From Bryocella elongata (GTDB lineage Bacteria; Acidobacteriota; Terriglobia; Terriglobales; Acidobacteriaceae), in NCBI RefSeq assembly GCF_900108185.1, contig NZ_FNVA01000004.1, positions 186,001 through 250,000 of the forward strand: 64,000 nucleotides of DNA. Direction: 5' to 3'. The notes under the pieces were generated by a model, which was not told the origin of the DNA, ran no database searches, and saw nothing but the letters and a program-made list of their open reading frames with translations. Each line of letters begins with the position of its first letter. Position 1 is the first letter of the stretch. The position numbers and the translations under genes were made by a program. Below are positions 1 through 8,532 of this stretch, piece by piece.

Positions 1-496
1 CGTTGGAACTGAGCAGCAGCGAGACTCGCGGTTGATCGACTCCGGCGTTGGGCGGCGGGGTCTGGGCAAGAACCATCTCAGGGTCGCCTGGGGCGTCGAG
101 ATGGGCCAGTGTGCCGAGGTCGAGTTGATCACGACGCACAGCCATGGAGGCCTCCCGAACGGGAAGCCCGACGACGTTTGGAATCGTGACCTCCTGCGGC
201 CCGAGACTGACCGTGACGCGGACTTGCCAGCCATGGCGGACGCGCGAACCGGACGCGGGCGCCTGGGACAGGACGCGGCCGGCCGGCACAGTCGTCGAGT
301 AGTACTTGTTCTGGATGTAGAGATCGACGCCGGAGCGGAGCGCGGACGTCGAGGCCTCGGGGATCGTCTCGCCGGCGAGATCCGGCACGGTGACCTCGTG
401 CCCATGCAGGGCCACGCGGAGCGTGAGCGCGGCCGAGACCAGCATGACCACGAGCATGCACAGGACGGTGAAGACGAACTGGATCTTGCGCTTCAT
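1..496 (-). CDS. PASTA domain-containing membrane protein (3' end beyond window)
   Basis: The gene runs leftwards off the window edge, and 165 codons are visible. It starts MKRKIQFVF, followed by one membrane anchor (about residues 5-25), then at least two PASTA repeats. The first begins near HEVTVPDLAGETIPEA and the second near EVTIPNVVGLPVREA. PASTA repeats bind muropeptides or beta-lactams in Ser/Thr kinases and penicillin-binding proteins. Here there is no kinase or transpeptidase domain in the visible part, so this looks like a stand-alone anchored PASTA protein acting at the outer face of the inner membrane. The annotation of the repeats is firm; the biological role is inferred. The C-terminus and any further repeats are outside the window. 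Confidence 0.8.
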   Translation of the reverse strand, partial: MKRKIQFVFTVLCMLVVMLVSAALTLRVALHGHEVTVPDLAGETIPEASTSALRSGVDLYIQNKYYSTTVPAGRVLSQAPASGSRVRHGWQVRVTVSLGPQEVTIPNVVGLPVREASMAVRRDQLDLGTLAHLDAPGDPEMVLAQTPPPNAGVDQPRVSLLLSSN

Positions 497-594
497 GAAC
501 GGGACCGGGTGGAGAGTAGCGTCGAGAAATTCAAGGATACGCGATTGGGTGCACGCGGCCGGAGAAAGGTTGCTGGGACCGGCGCCCGGCGCAG

Positions 595-891
595 CTAGTC
601 CTCATCCGCAAGCTGGGCCGCGACGAGTTCAGCCCATTCCTGTGCGAGCGTCGGGCGGCGAAACCCTGAGCCCGCGCGGCGATACCAGTAGCTGGCGTTA
701 GCCTCGTCGCCTTCCTTGCGATGCAGATAGGCGTGTACGGACATGGCATCCGGTGTTCCGAGGTCGTTGACCAGGGCGTGGGCCCGGTCCCAATCGCCCT
801 TCGCGTCCCACCAGAGGGATTGAAGCGGGAGGGGCAGCCCGACGGGAGGATCATCCTGGCTCAGCGAAGAGTTGAAGTCGGCAAGGGTCAT
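595..891 (-). CDS. Small conserved hypothetical protein
   Basis: A 98-aa protein, MTLADFNSSLSQDD..., ending ...ELVAAQLADED. I chose the internal ATG at 891 because AGGA lies just upstream with good spacing, rather than a start nine codons earlier that lacks one. The protein is rich in Trp and Ala. It has a central segment, WDRAHALVNDLGTPDAMSVHAYL followed by HRKEGDEANASYWYRRAG, that looks like paired helices of a TPR or Sel1-like fold. No signal peptide or membrane segment is present. I recall similar short proteins from other acidobacteria, always uncharacterised. It lies between the PASTA gene and a TetR gene, all on the minus strand. Function unknown. Confidence 0.7.
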   Translation of the reverse strand: MTLADFNSSLSQDDPPVGLPLPLQSLWWDAKGDWDRAHALVNDLGTPDAMSVHAYLHRKEGDEANASYWYRRAGSGFRRPTLAQEWAELVAAQLADED

Positions 892-945
892 TGTGGTTCC
901 TGCGTTCTCTGGCTTCACTCTGCGTGGTGTTCAGAACCTGCGCGT

Positions 946-1587
946 TCACCGCTTGGTGTTTTCGACGCAGGTGGCCAGGTAGGCCTGCACCATCACGTCG
1001 AGCTCGTTGCGCAGCGTCGCGAATTGCTTTTCGGGAGATTTGGATTCGAGCAGCCTTCGCGAGGTGCCGTTGAAGGCGGCGATGACCATGGAGGCGACGA
1101 TCTCCGGATCTTTGTTCAGGCCCTCGCGAGCCGTAGCAAAGAGTTCGGAGACGCGGCGCAGGCTGCGGAGACCGGCGGCCTTCGCGATTGCAGCGCCGTC
1201 GATGTCGGAGCTGACGGCATAGAGCGAAGCGCTGGCCTGCACACTCTTCATCTTGGCCGCGAGATATGCATCCAGCAGCGCGGTGCCCATGGCGAGCAGC
1301 GGCTGGCCGCGATGTTCGGTGCAGGTTCGGTTGATGGATTCGCTGACCTCCGTCATATGGCTCTTGAGGGCGGCCTGCAGCAGGGAAGTCTTGTTGGGGA
1401 AGTACTGGTAGAGCGTGCCCACCGACACTCCCGCGCGCTGGGCCACCAGGGTTGTGGTCAGCCGCTCCTTTCCCACTGCGACGAGAACCTGAATCGTCGC
1501 CTCGAGGATGGCCTCGACCGTGGCTGCGGACCGCGCCTGAAGGGGCTTCTTTCTTGGTTGTAGCGTGGTCTGGGTTGCCGTTGTCAA
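946..1587 (-). CDS. TetR/AcrR family transcriptional regulator
   Basis: A 213-aa repressor-type regulator. The N-terminal helix-turn-helix is clear: AAGVSVGTLYQYFPNKTSLL-like residues (VAQRAGVSVGTLYQYFPNKT) near residues 48-68, with the usual preceding helix (AILEATIQVLVAVG). The C-terminal half is a divergent all-helical ligand pocket that does not reveal the inducer. It uses a TTG start at 1587 with GGAG seven bases upstream; no in-frame ATG competes. It is transcribed divergently from the aldo/keto reductase at 1658 across a 70-bp spacer, the typical arrangement for a regulator controlling itself and the adjacent reductase. That regulatory link is inferred. Confidence 0.88.
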   Translation of the reverse strand: MTTATQTTLQPRKKPLQARSAATVEAILEATIQVLVAVGKERLTTTLVAQRAGVSVGTLYQYFPNKTSLLQAALKSHMTEVSESINRTCTEHRGQPLLAMGTALLDAYLAAKMKSVQASASLYAVSSDIDGAAIAKAAGLRSLRRVSELFATAREGLNKDPEIVASMVIAAFNGTSRRLLESKSPEKQFATLRNELDVMVQAYLATCVENTKR

Positions 1588-1657
1588 ATGCGAACTCCAA
1601 AGCTGAAGATTCCTTCATCTAACCACAGGAAGCTCGGATCGAGCTTGGAGGATTGGG

Positions 1658-2545
1658 ATGAGTCGACAGGAAAAGACATTGGGGGGCACGTTCACGCTGC
1701 CTGGAACAAGCATCATGGTAAAGCGCATGGGCTACGGCGCGATGCAGCTTGCAGGGCCGGGAGTATTCGGTCCGCCGAAGGATCGGGACGCCGCGATCAA
1801 GGTGCTGCGGGAGGCGCTCGCATCGGGTGTCGACCACATCGACACCAGCGACTTCTACGGGCCGCACGTCACCAACGAGGTCATTCGCGAGGCCCTCGCA
1901 CCGTATCCCGCGGCCCTCACGATCGTGACCAAGGTAGGTGGCAGGCGTGGCCCGAAGGGCGAATGGCTGGAGGCCGCGAGTGCTGCGGAGTTGAAGCAGG
2001 GCGTACACGATAACCTCCGCAACCTGGGCCTGGAGGCGATGGACGTGGTGAACCTGCGGTTGTGGGGCGACCACGGTCATGGACCCAGCGAAGAGTCGCT
2101 GGCCGAGCGCCTTGGCGTGATGGTCGAGCTGCAGAAGGAAGGCCTCGTCAAGCACATTGGACTCAGCAACGTCACCGCGAAGCAGGTCGATGAGGCCCTG
2201 GCGATCGCTCCCATCGTCTGCGTGCAGAACCTGTACAACGTGGCGCAGCGTAGCGATGATGCGCTGGTGGATTCGCTGGCGGCGAAGGGAATTGCGTACG
2301 TGCCGTTCTTCCCTCTGGGCGGATTTACGCCGCTGCAGGCCAGTGAGCTGAACGAGGTGGCAGCGAGCCTCGACGCGACGCCGATGCAGGTCGCCCTCGC
2401 CTGGCTGCTGCACCGGTCGCCGAATATGCTGCTGATCCCGGGAACCTCGTCCGTGGGGCACCTGCAGGAGAACCTTGCCGCAGCGGAACTCGTGCTTCCT
2501 GCCGAGGCGCTCGCGAAGCTCGATGGCATAGGGAAGTCTGTGTAA
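1658..2545 (+). CDS. pdxI: Aldo/keto reductase, PdxI (YdbC)-like pyridoxal reductase
   Basis: A 295-aa NADPH-dependent oxidoreductase with a (beta/alpha)8 aldo/keto reductase fold. It closely resembles E. coli YdbC, renamed PdxI, which reduces pyridoxal to pyridoxine in vitamin B6 salvage. Shared landmarks are RMGYGAMQLAGPGVFGPP, HIDTSDFYGPHVTNE (catalytic Asp and Tyr), IVTKVG (catalytic Lys), VVNLRLWG, GLVKHIGLSNVT and the cofactor-binding LIPGTSSVGHLQENLAA near the C-terminus. Length matches the family. GGAGG lies seven bases before the ATG. The TetR gene upstream is divergent and may control it. Family assignment is strong; the exact substrate rests on similarity from memory. Confidence 0.85.
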   Translation: MSRQEKTLGGTFTLPGTSIMVKRMGYGAMQLAGPGVFGPPKDRDAAIKVLREALASGVDHIDTSDFYGPHVTNEVIREALAPYPAALTIVTKVGGRRGPKGEWLEAASAAELKQGVHDNLRNLGLEAMDVVNLRLWGDHGHGPSEESLAERLGVMVELQKEGLVKHIGLSNVTAKQVDEALAIAPIVCVQNLYNVAQRSDDALVDSLAAKGIAYVPFFPLGGFTPLQASELNEVAASLDATPMQVALAWLLHRSPNMLLIPGTSSVGHLQENLAAAELVLPAEALAKLDGIGKSV

Positions 2546-2732
2546 GCCTCGGTATATTCGAGGTGCTCGACACCCACGCCTGCGGCGAAGACCTTCGCCG
2601 CAGGCAAGACTATTTACATACTCGTCAGAATTCATTTCAAACGAATCGCCGCCGGGCGCGTCTCTTGGAACAACGGAACGTGTTCGGACAGGATGATCGG
2701 TGAAGGGGTTGTTCCTGTCCTCGTTAAAATGT

Positions 2733-2750
2733 ATACCTACTAGTACGTAT
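2733..2750. promoter_or_regulatory. 18-bp palindromic operator candidate
   Basis: ATACCTACTAGTACGTAT is an inverted repeat matching itself at 16 of 18 positions, centred on ACTAGT. It lies 19 bp before the ATG of the exported-protein gene, in an AT-rich stretch suited to a promoter. TetR-type repressors usually bind such palindromes, and a TetR gene is the second gene of the transcript. Binding by that TetR is inferred. Confidence 0.6.
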
Positions 2751-2769
2751 TAATTGGAGATCGAAGATC

Positions 2770-3801
2770 ATGCTTACCCTCCCCCGCCGTTTTGTCTATC
2801 TGACTGCTCTCTTTTGCAAAGCTTTTGTCCTCGTCGTCTGCGCCCAGGTACCTGAGACCGCGACCCTCACTCCACCGCGTCCGCCCGTCTGGTCTGGATC
2901 GAACGTCGAGCACGTCTACGGCCTGATGGAGGCCAAGGCCCACGCCAAAGGCACGCTCGCGTTGAACACGGACACACTCACCTTCAACTCCAGGAGCGCG
3001 CATGTTGTGCTTCCGCGCACGCGGATCCTGGCGATGAGCACAGGGCACGAGCGCGTCGAGTTGTTTGGAACGACCGGTCAGATCCTGAGGATGGTGATCC
3101 CCGATGGTGGTGGCATCGCCGCAGCGGCTGTGATGCACCACCGCGTGGACATGTTGACGGTGCAATATGTGGATGCGAAGGGCGGCGAGCACGCAGCGGT
3201 CTTCTATCTGCCGGAGATCCAGGCCGAAGCAGCTCTGGCCGCGTTCGGTACCGAGCCGCACTCTACTCACGTTGTAGCGAGCAAGGGCTGCGAGGGAGCC
3301 GTGGTCGAGCCGGGAAGTGTCCTGGTGAATACGGCAGGATGGGCTGACTCTTCCGTGCCGCCGGCGTATCGCGCGCTGGTGTACGAGCATGTGATCGACC
3401 GGCTGCGCAAGACCAAGGGCGTCCGTTATGTGTATCGAAGCGGAGAGTCCGGCCCGGGCGGAGTGTGTGCGCAGCACGTCATTACACTGACGCTCGAGGG
3501 CTTCCGGCCCGGCAACCAGGTGAAGCGCTCGGCGCTGGGCCCCATCGGATTGTTCGTCGGTACTACGCAGATGACGTTGTCCGCGAGGATTACTGGCGAA
3601 GGGGGGCTGAACAGCACGGAGGAGATCAAGTCTTCGGTGCGGGATCAGTCAGAAAGCATCACGGTGGCAGACAAGATCGCCAAGCGGGTAGCGAAGCGAT
3701 ACGCCGTAGCAGTGATGCCGCCGACGGGGACTGCTCCGCGCCCGGAGGCGTTGCCGCCGGCAACGGATTCTGCCTCCCGCCTGTACTCGGAGGTCGAATA
3801 G
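2770..3801 (+). CDS. Exported hypothetical protein
   Basis: A 343-aa protein with an N-terminal secretion signal (MLTLPRRFVYLTALFCKAFVLVVCA, cleavage probably near residue 25). The mature part is soluble, with a beta-rich first half (residues about 45-160) and a second half (about 190-310) containing YRALVYEHVIDRLRKTKGVRYVYRSG, a segment resembling periplasmic proteins that score oxidative or envelope damage. I do not recognise a named domain. GGAG lies ten bases before the ATG. It is followed after 12 bp by a TetR gene, with the palindrome at 2733-2750 just upstream, so the two genes probably form a self-repressed operon. Confidence 0.65.
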   Translation: MLTLPRRFVYLTALFCKAFVLVVCAQVPETATLTPPRPPVWSGSNVEHVYGLMEAKAHAKGTLALNTDTLTFNSRSAHVVLPRTRILAMSTGHERVELFGTTGQILRMVIPDGGGIAAAAVMHHRVDMLTVQYVDAKGGEHAAVFYLPEIQAEAALAAFGTEPHSTHVVASKGCEGAVVEPGSVLVNTAGWADSSVPPAYRALVYEHVIDRLRKTKGVRYVYRSGESGPGGVCAQHVITLTLEGFRPGNQVKRSALGPIGLFVGTTQMTLSARITGEGGLNSTEEIKSSVRDQSESITVADKIAKRVAKRYAVAVMPPTGTAPRPEALPPATDSASRLYSEVE

Positions 3802-3813
3802 GATAGGAACGTC

Positions 3814-4434
3814 ATGGCCCCCGAGAAGTTGAACAAGCACGAACAGAAGACGAGAGAGACTCGCGCCAGCCTGCTGAAAGCAGCGGAGGAGATCTTTCTT
3901 CGTGATGGGTACGAGCGGGCGGAGCTTGGCGAGATCGCCAAGCTCGCCGGCCGTACCAAGGGCGCGATCTATGCGCACTTTGCGGGCAAGGAGGAGGTCT
4001 TTCTCGCGCTGGTGGAGTTGCATGCGCTTCGTCGGCGCGCGCTCATGCAGGAATATCTTGCCGCAGCGAAGACGAAGGAGGACAACCTGCGGGCCTTCCG
4101 TCAGCTGTACCTGGCCTACGCCGAAGACGGCACCTGGGGACGGTTGCTGATGGAGTTCAACTTCTATGCGCTCAGACATCCGGAGTCCAAGAAGAACCTG
4201 GATCGCGTGTACGCAACGATTGTGGCCGAGGACGAAGAGGCGCGCTACACGGAGCTGCTGGGAGTGCCACGGAAAGGGAAGCTGGCAGTTCGCCGCACGG
4301 CCTCGGTGTACGGAGCTTTCGCGATGCTGACCGGTCTGATGCTGCAGTCGATGTTCAACCCCAGAACCGTCAGCGAAGACGAAGTGAAAAAGCTCGCGGC
4401 GAAGGTCTTCGACGCTGTCTTTGACATGAACTAG
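3814..4434 (+). CDS. TetR/AcrR family transcriptional regulator
   Basis: A 206-aa regulator with a canonical TetR N-terminus: RASLLKAAEEIFLRDGYERAE then IAKLAGRTKGAIYAHFAGKEEVF (residues about 18-65), the DNA-recognition helix being TKGAIYAHF. The C-terminal domain (YLAYAEDGTWGRLLMEFNFYALRHPE) resembles the TetR_C ligand domains of efflux or stress repressors, but no ligand can be read from it. It sits 12 bp downstream of an exported-protein gene and is very likely cotranscribed. The 18-bp palindrome ahead of that gene is the best operator candidate in the vicinity. Confidence 0.88.
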   Translation: MAPEKLNKHEQKTRETRASLLKAAEEIFLRDGYERAELGEIAKLAGRTKGAIYAHFAGKEEVFLALVELHALRRRALMQEYLAAAKTKEDNLRAFRQLYLAYAEDGTWGRLLMEFNFYALRHPESKKNLDRVYATIVAEDEEARYTELLGVPRKGKLAVRRTASVYGAFAMLTGLMLQSMFNPRTVSEDEVKKLAAKVFDAVFDMN

Positions 4435-4511
4435 GGTCCCGACGAACGATTGCCGGCTAACGGTCGCTGGCTGTCGATAGCTGGTTTCTGCGCGCCGGGA
4501 CTCGTTCCCGG

Positions 4512-5258
4512 CTAGATCTGGTAGTCGAGGAAGTCTTCCGGGAATAGTTCGTCTGCGTCGATGCAGGGCTGCTCGGGCTCGATCCTGAGGTGCAGCTCCG
4601 GCTGTGCCGCGCTCACCTGCTCGACGTGCCGATGCAGCCGCCCGCGCAGCTCCTGCACCTCGCGGGCGATGGCGATGACGGCATCGGAGAGCGGGTCGCG
4701 AATCTCTTTGGGATCGCTGATGACAACGCGCTTGCCGTCGCGCAGCACGATGTGGCCGGGCACGCCGACGATCGTCGAGTTCTCCGGCACGCTGCGCAGC
4801 ACCACAGAGCCTGCACCCACGCGACAGTTGTCGCCCACGGTGATGTTGCCCAGGACATGAGCCCCGGCACCCACGGTGACGCGGTTGCCAATGGTGGGGT
4901 GGCGCTTGCCCTTCTCCTTGCCGGTGCCGCCCAGCGTCACGCCCTGGTAGAGCGTCACGTCGTCGCCAAGGACTGCGGTCTCGCCAATCACAACGCCCAT
5001 GCCGTGATCGATGAACAGCCGTTTACCGACGACCGCGCCGGGATGAATCTCGGTCCCGGTGAGCAGGCGTGCGGCCTGCGAACCGAGCCGCGCGAAGAGG
5101 CGGAAGTTCCGCCGCCACAGCCAGTGCGTGATGCGGTAAGCCCACAGGGCATGAAGCCCGGGATAGCAGGTGAGGACCTCGACGTACGAGCGCGCCGCCG
5201 GGTCGTTTTCGACGACCGCGGCGACGTCCTCACGCATGCAGCGTAGAAAGGCGAGCAT
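4512..5258 (-). CDS. cysE: Serine O-acetyltransferase (EpsC/CysE type)
   Basis: A 248-aa left-handed beta-helix acyltransferase that acetylates serine with acetyl-CoA, the committed step of cysteine synthesis. N-terminal [41 protein letters not shown]-type region (residues 5-50) is the short helical domain of EpsC-like enzymes. The hexapeptide repeats run from about [11 protein letters not shown] to [17 protein letters not shown], including [18 protein letters not shown] with the catalytic His-Asp pair. It starts two bases after the cysK stop, so the two are translationally coupled; M1 and M8 are both possible starts and neither has a clear ribosome site. The C-terminal 60 residues extend beyond the minimal family. 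Confidence 0.93.
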   Translation of the reverse strand: MLAFLRCMREDVAAVVENDPAARSYVEVLTCYPGLHALWAYRITHWLWRRNFRLFARLGSQAARLLTGTEIHPGAVVGKRLFIDHGMGVVIGETAVLGDDVTLYQGVTLGGTGKEKGKRHPTIGNRVTVGAGAHVLGNITVGDNCRVGAGSVVLRSVPENSTIVGVPGHIVLRDGKRVVISDPKEIRDPLSDAVIAIAREVQELRGRLHRHVEQVSAAQPELHLRIEPEQPCIDADELFPEDFLDYQI

Positions 5259-5260
5259 GG

Positions 5261-6223
5261 CTATTCGGTGGCGGTGAGCGCCAGAGCCCGCTGCCGTGTC
5301 TCCTCGAAGAGCGCGCTGCTGAGGTAGCGCTCGCCGAAGGAGGGAAGAACAGCGACGATGAGCTTGCCCGCGTTCTCCGGGCGACCTGCAACCTTGAGTG
5401 CCGCAACCACCGCAGCACCGGACGAAATACCGACCAGCAGACCTTCTTCGCGGGGCAGACGGCGCGCCATCTCGATGGACTCTTCGTTCGTCACCTGGAT
5501 GATCTCGTCGATCAGCTCGGTCTTGAGGATCGAAGGAATAAAGCCTGCGCCGATGCCCTGGATCTTGTGTGGGCCGGGCTTCCCTCCGGAGAGCACGGGG
5601 CTGTCCGTGGGCTCAACCGCGATGACCTTGACTTCCGGCTTCTTGCCCTTGAGGTACTGGCCGACGCCGGTGATGGTGCCTCCGGTGCCCACGCCAGCGA
5701 CAAAGATGTCGACCTTGCCGTCGGTATCGTTCCAGATCTCCGGACCGGTGGTTTCGATGTGGATCTTGGGGTTGGCAGGGTTATCGAACTGCTGCAGGAT
5801 GTAGCTGTCGGGGGTTGCCGTGGCCAGCTCTTCGGCCTTGGCAATGGCGCCCTTCATGCCTTTCGGCCCGGGCGTGAGGACGAGATCCGCGCCGAGGGCG
5901 AGCAGCAGGGTTCGGCGCTCAAGGCTCATGGTCTCCGGCATCGTGAGGATGAGCTTGTAGCCCTTCACGGCTGCGACAAACGCCAGCGCAATGCCCGTGT
6001 TGCCGCTGGTGGGCTCGATGAGCACGGTCTTGCCGGGCGTGATCTTGCCGGCCTTTTCGGCCTCCTGGATCATGCTGACGCCGATGCGATCCTTCACGCT
6101 GGCGAGCGGATTCTGACTCTCGAGCTTGACCACAACCGTGGCTCCGAGGCCCTCGGCTACCTTGTTGAGACGGACGAGCGGCGTGTTGCCAATGACTTCG
6201 GTGAGGTTATTCGCGATCTTCAC
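5261..6223 (-). CDS. cysK: Cysteine synthase A (O-acetylserine sulfhydrylase)
   Basis: A 320-aa PLP enzyme converting O-acetylserine and sulfide to cysteine. Motifs: [10 protein letters not shown] near the start, [10 protein letters not shown] with the PLP lysine (about residue 44), PTSGNTG phosphate/substrate loop, GVGTGGT PLP-phosphate loop and VGISSGAA near the C-terminus. I start it at the GTG at 6223 ([12 protein letters not shown]) because GGAG lies nine bases upstream and this matches the family N-terminus; an in-frame GTG 16 codons earlier lacks support. It directly precedes cysE, giving a two-gene cysteine module whose products normally form the cysteine synthase complex. Confidence 0.93.
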   Translation of the reverse strand: MKIANNLTEVIGNTPLVRLNKVAEGLGATVVVKLESQNPLASVKDRIGVSMIQEAEKAGKITPGKTVLIEPTSGNTGIALAFVAAVKGYKLILTMPETMSLERRTLLLALGADLVLTPGPKGMKGAIAKAEELATATPDSYILQQFDNPANPKIHIETTGPEIWNDTDGKVDIFVAGVGTGGTITGVGQYLKGKKPEVKVIAVEPTDSPVLSGGKPGPHKIQGIGAGFIPSILKTELIDEIIQVTNEESIEMARRLPREEGLLVGISSGAAVVAALKVAGRPENAGKLIVAVLPSFGERYLSSALFEETRQRALALTATE

Positions 6224-6282
6224 GGTCTTGATCTCCGGGCCTGAATAAGGCCCCACGAGCGATTTTCCCACATTCGCGGGGA

Positions 6283-7740
6283 CTAGCGCCGGTTGTCGGT
6301 GGCTGGTTCGGGGTGGATGAAGACGCGGGCGACCTGTGGATGCCGCAGCCGGACCTCGCCTTCAAAGGCTGTAATCACCTCATGCACGCGACCCATGGGG
6401 AGGTCGTCCGCGAGGGTGCAGTGAAGATTGAGCTGGACGCTGTTCGCCGTTCCGCCATGGCCCCGGGTCATGGTGATCTCGTGGATGTCGAGGATCTCGG
6501 GGAACTCGAGCGCGATCTCGCGGAGCTGGCGATCGAGGTTGCGGCTGGCTTCGATCTGCGCGGAGTGGGAGATGGTCGCAGGCTCGCTTTCGATGTGGGT
6601 GAGCACGCTGGCGAGGGCCGGTACCTCGCTGCGCATCTCGTCTTCGAGCTGCGTGGCGATGTTGTGGGCATCGCGAAGGCTGGTGGTCTCGGGCACCTCG
6701 AGGTGCTGCTCGACGTGGAGCTGGCCGTCGATCTGGTGGATGGAGACGTCGTGCACTGCCAGGCCGGAGCGTGCGGCGACGGCTCGAACGCGGTCGAAGA
6801 CGCTTTCTCCAAGTGTGGCGGTGGGGACGGTGGAGATGACGACGTCCGCGCCGGGGAGACGTTCCTTTACGGCTTCTGTCGCGGCGAAGGTGACCTGCTC
6901 GGCGCGCTGGAAGGTGAGATTGCGCGGAAGTCCCAGCGTGAGGTCGACGAAGTAGTTCGAGCCGGACCGGCGCATGCGCAGGCGCTCGACAGAGACGATA
7001 TCGGGGACAGCCTTGAGAGCTCCCACGAGCTCGCGCCGCATCTGCACGCGGACTTCCGGAGGCGTGGCATCGAGCAGCGAGTCGAGCGTCTTGCTGGAGA
7101 GCTGCACGGTCACGCGGAGGATGACTCCTGCGACGAGGAGCGCGGCGATAGGGTCCGCATACTCCAGCGCGGGAAGATGAAGCCGCTCGCCCAGCATGGA
7201 AGCGCCAAGACCGAGCAGCACCGCGGAGGCGGACCAGATGTCCATGCCGAAGTGCACGGCGTCGGCTTCCAGGGCATCGGAATGGTGTTGCGTGGCTACA
7301 CGATGCAGGGCTCGCGAGCGGGAGTAATCGACTGCGATCGAGAGCAGAAGCACGATGAAAGGCCACGGCGAATAGCGCAGGCTGAGGTGCGTGTGGTGCA
7401 GGATGCGCCCCAGGGCCTCGGCGGCGATCCAGACGCAGGAGCCGAGCATCAGCACGATCTCGAAGCCGGCGGAGAGATTCTCCAGCTTGCCGTGGCCGTA
7501 GTTGTGCTCTTCATCGGCAGGGCGATCGGCTGCACGGACGGCGAAGAGCGTTACGGTGGAGGCGATGAGATCAATGCTGGAGTGGGCCGCTTCGCTGAGC
7601 ATGCCAAGCGATCCGGTTAGCAGGCCGGTGAGCAGCTTGAGCAGCGTAATGCCCAGTGCGGCCAGCGCGGACGAGAGCGCTGCCGAGCGCTTGGCGGCGC
7701 TGCGCTGGGCTATGTCTGTCGTGCTGAAGCTGCCGGGCAT
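6283..7740 (-). CDS. Cation diffusion facilitator (CDF) metal efflux transporter
   Basis: A 485-aa inner-membrane metal/proton antiporter. About six membrane helices span residues 25-225; metal-site motifs are HSSID (helix II, with [13 protein letters not shown]), NYGHGKLEN on the loop, and [10 protein letters not shown] (helix V). The C-terminal half is unusually long: after the usual CDF dimerisation domain ([10 protein letters not shown]...) there are apparently repeated cytoplasmic CDF-C-like units (two or three by eye, each with a [20 protein letters not shown]-type strand). Zn, Fe, Mn or Co export cannot be told apart from sequence. It lies 59 bp upstream of cysK and 37 bp downstream of ubiE on the same strand. 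Confidence 0.9.
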   Translation of the reverse strand: MPGSFSTTDIAQRSAAKRSAALSSALAALGITLLKLLTGLLTGSLGMLSEAAHSSIDLIASTVTLFAVRAADRPADEEHNYGHGKLENLSAGFEIVLMLGSCVWIAAEALGRILHHTHLSLRYSPWPFIVLLLSIAVDYSRSRALHRVATQHHSDALEADAVHFGMDIWSASAVLLGLGASMLGERLHLPALEYADPIAALLVAGVILRVTVQLSSKTLDSLLDATPPEVRVQMRRELVGALKAVPDIVSVERLRMRRSGSNYFVDLTLGLPRNLTFQRAEQVTFAATEAVKERLPGADVVISTVPTATLGESVFDRVRAVAARSGLAVHDVSIHQIDGQLHVEQHLEVPETTSLRDAHNIATQLEDEMRSEVPALASVLTHIESEPATISHSAQIEASRNLDRQLREIALEFPEILDIHEITMTRGHGGTANSVQLNLHCTLADDLPMGRVHEVITAFEGEVRLRHPQVARVFIHPEPATDNRR

Positions 7741-7777
7741 CAGCGCAAGGATACAGGAGGGTGCAGCTCCATAGGGC

Positions 7778-8530
7778 CTACGCCTTCACCGCACGATAAA
7801 GCCCGGCGGCGTGAAGGAAGTAGCCCGTCCACGAGGCGTCCGTATATCCGTTCTCGCGCAGCATCGCAAGCATCTGCGGCGAGCGCGGGAAGCGGGCGAT
7901 GGAAGCAGGAAGATAGCGGTAGGCCTCACGCTGTCCGGACACGATGCCGCCGACGAGCGGCAGCATGTGGTGCAGGTAGAAGTTGTAACCCAGCCCACGC
8001 AGTCCGGAGGGCTGGTTGCACTCGAGAATGCCGAGCTGCCCGCCGGGCTTGAGCACACGATGCAGCTCGCGCAGTCCTTCTGCGTAGTTGGTGAGATTGC
8101 GGAAGCCGAAGGCTGCCGTGATGAGATCGAAGCTCGCGTCGGGATAGGGCAGATGCATGGCATCGCCTTCGACCCAACGGATGTTGGCCGCGGGATACTT
8201 GGCGTGGGCCCGGGCGAGCATCTGGGAGGAGAAGTCGAGCCCGGTCAGCGGCTCTCCGTTCGCGGGGCGAAGAGCCAACAGAGCGTGGGTCATGTCGCCG
8301 GTGCCGCAGCAGAGGTCGAGCACCTGAGCCTCGGGGCGTGTAAGGACGTCGCGGAAGACGCTTGCAGTTCGGCCCCACCAGCGACGATCAAGCCCGAGGC
8401 TCAACAGGTGATTGAGCCGGTCGTACGTAGGAGCAATGGAGTTGAAGAGCGACTGAACGTTGGCCGCCGCGGCAGCTTCGCTGGCTTCGTTGGTGGGGCG
8501 GGCTCCAGGATTGATCGTTGGTGAAGACAT
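7778..8530 (-). CDS. ubiE: Demethylmenaquinone methyltransferase (UbiE/MenG)
   Basis: A 250-aa SAM-dependent C-methyltransferase finishing menaquinone synthesis. Class I Rossmann fold with motif I VLDLCCGTGDMT (residues about 70-81), then LTGLDFSSQML, EGDAMHLPYPDASFD, and the family signatures ITAAFGFRNLTN and LHRVLKPGGQLGILE. N-terminal FNSIAPTYDRLNHLLSLGLDRRWW is typical of UbiE. It starts two bases after aroB ends, so the quinone and shikimate steps are coupled; chorismate from the shikimate route is the menaquinone precursor. No second (COQ-type) quinone gene is present, so menaquinone is the likelier substrate. Confidence 0.94.
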   Translation of the reverse strand: MSSPTINPGARPTNEASEAAAAANVQSLFNSIAPTYDRLNHLLSLGLDRRWWGRTASVFRDVLTRPEAQVLDLCCGTGDMTHALLALRPANGEPLTGLDFSSQMLARAHAKYPAANIRWVEGDAMHLPYPDASFDLITAAFGFRNLTNYAEGLRELHRVLKPGGQLGILECNQPSGLRGLGYNFYLHHMLPLVGGIVSGQREAYRYLPASIARFPRSPQMLAMLRENGYTDASWTGYFLHAAGLYRAVKA

Positions 8531-8532
8531 GC

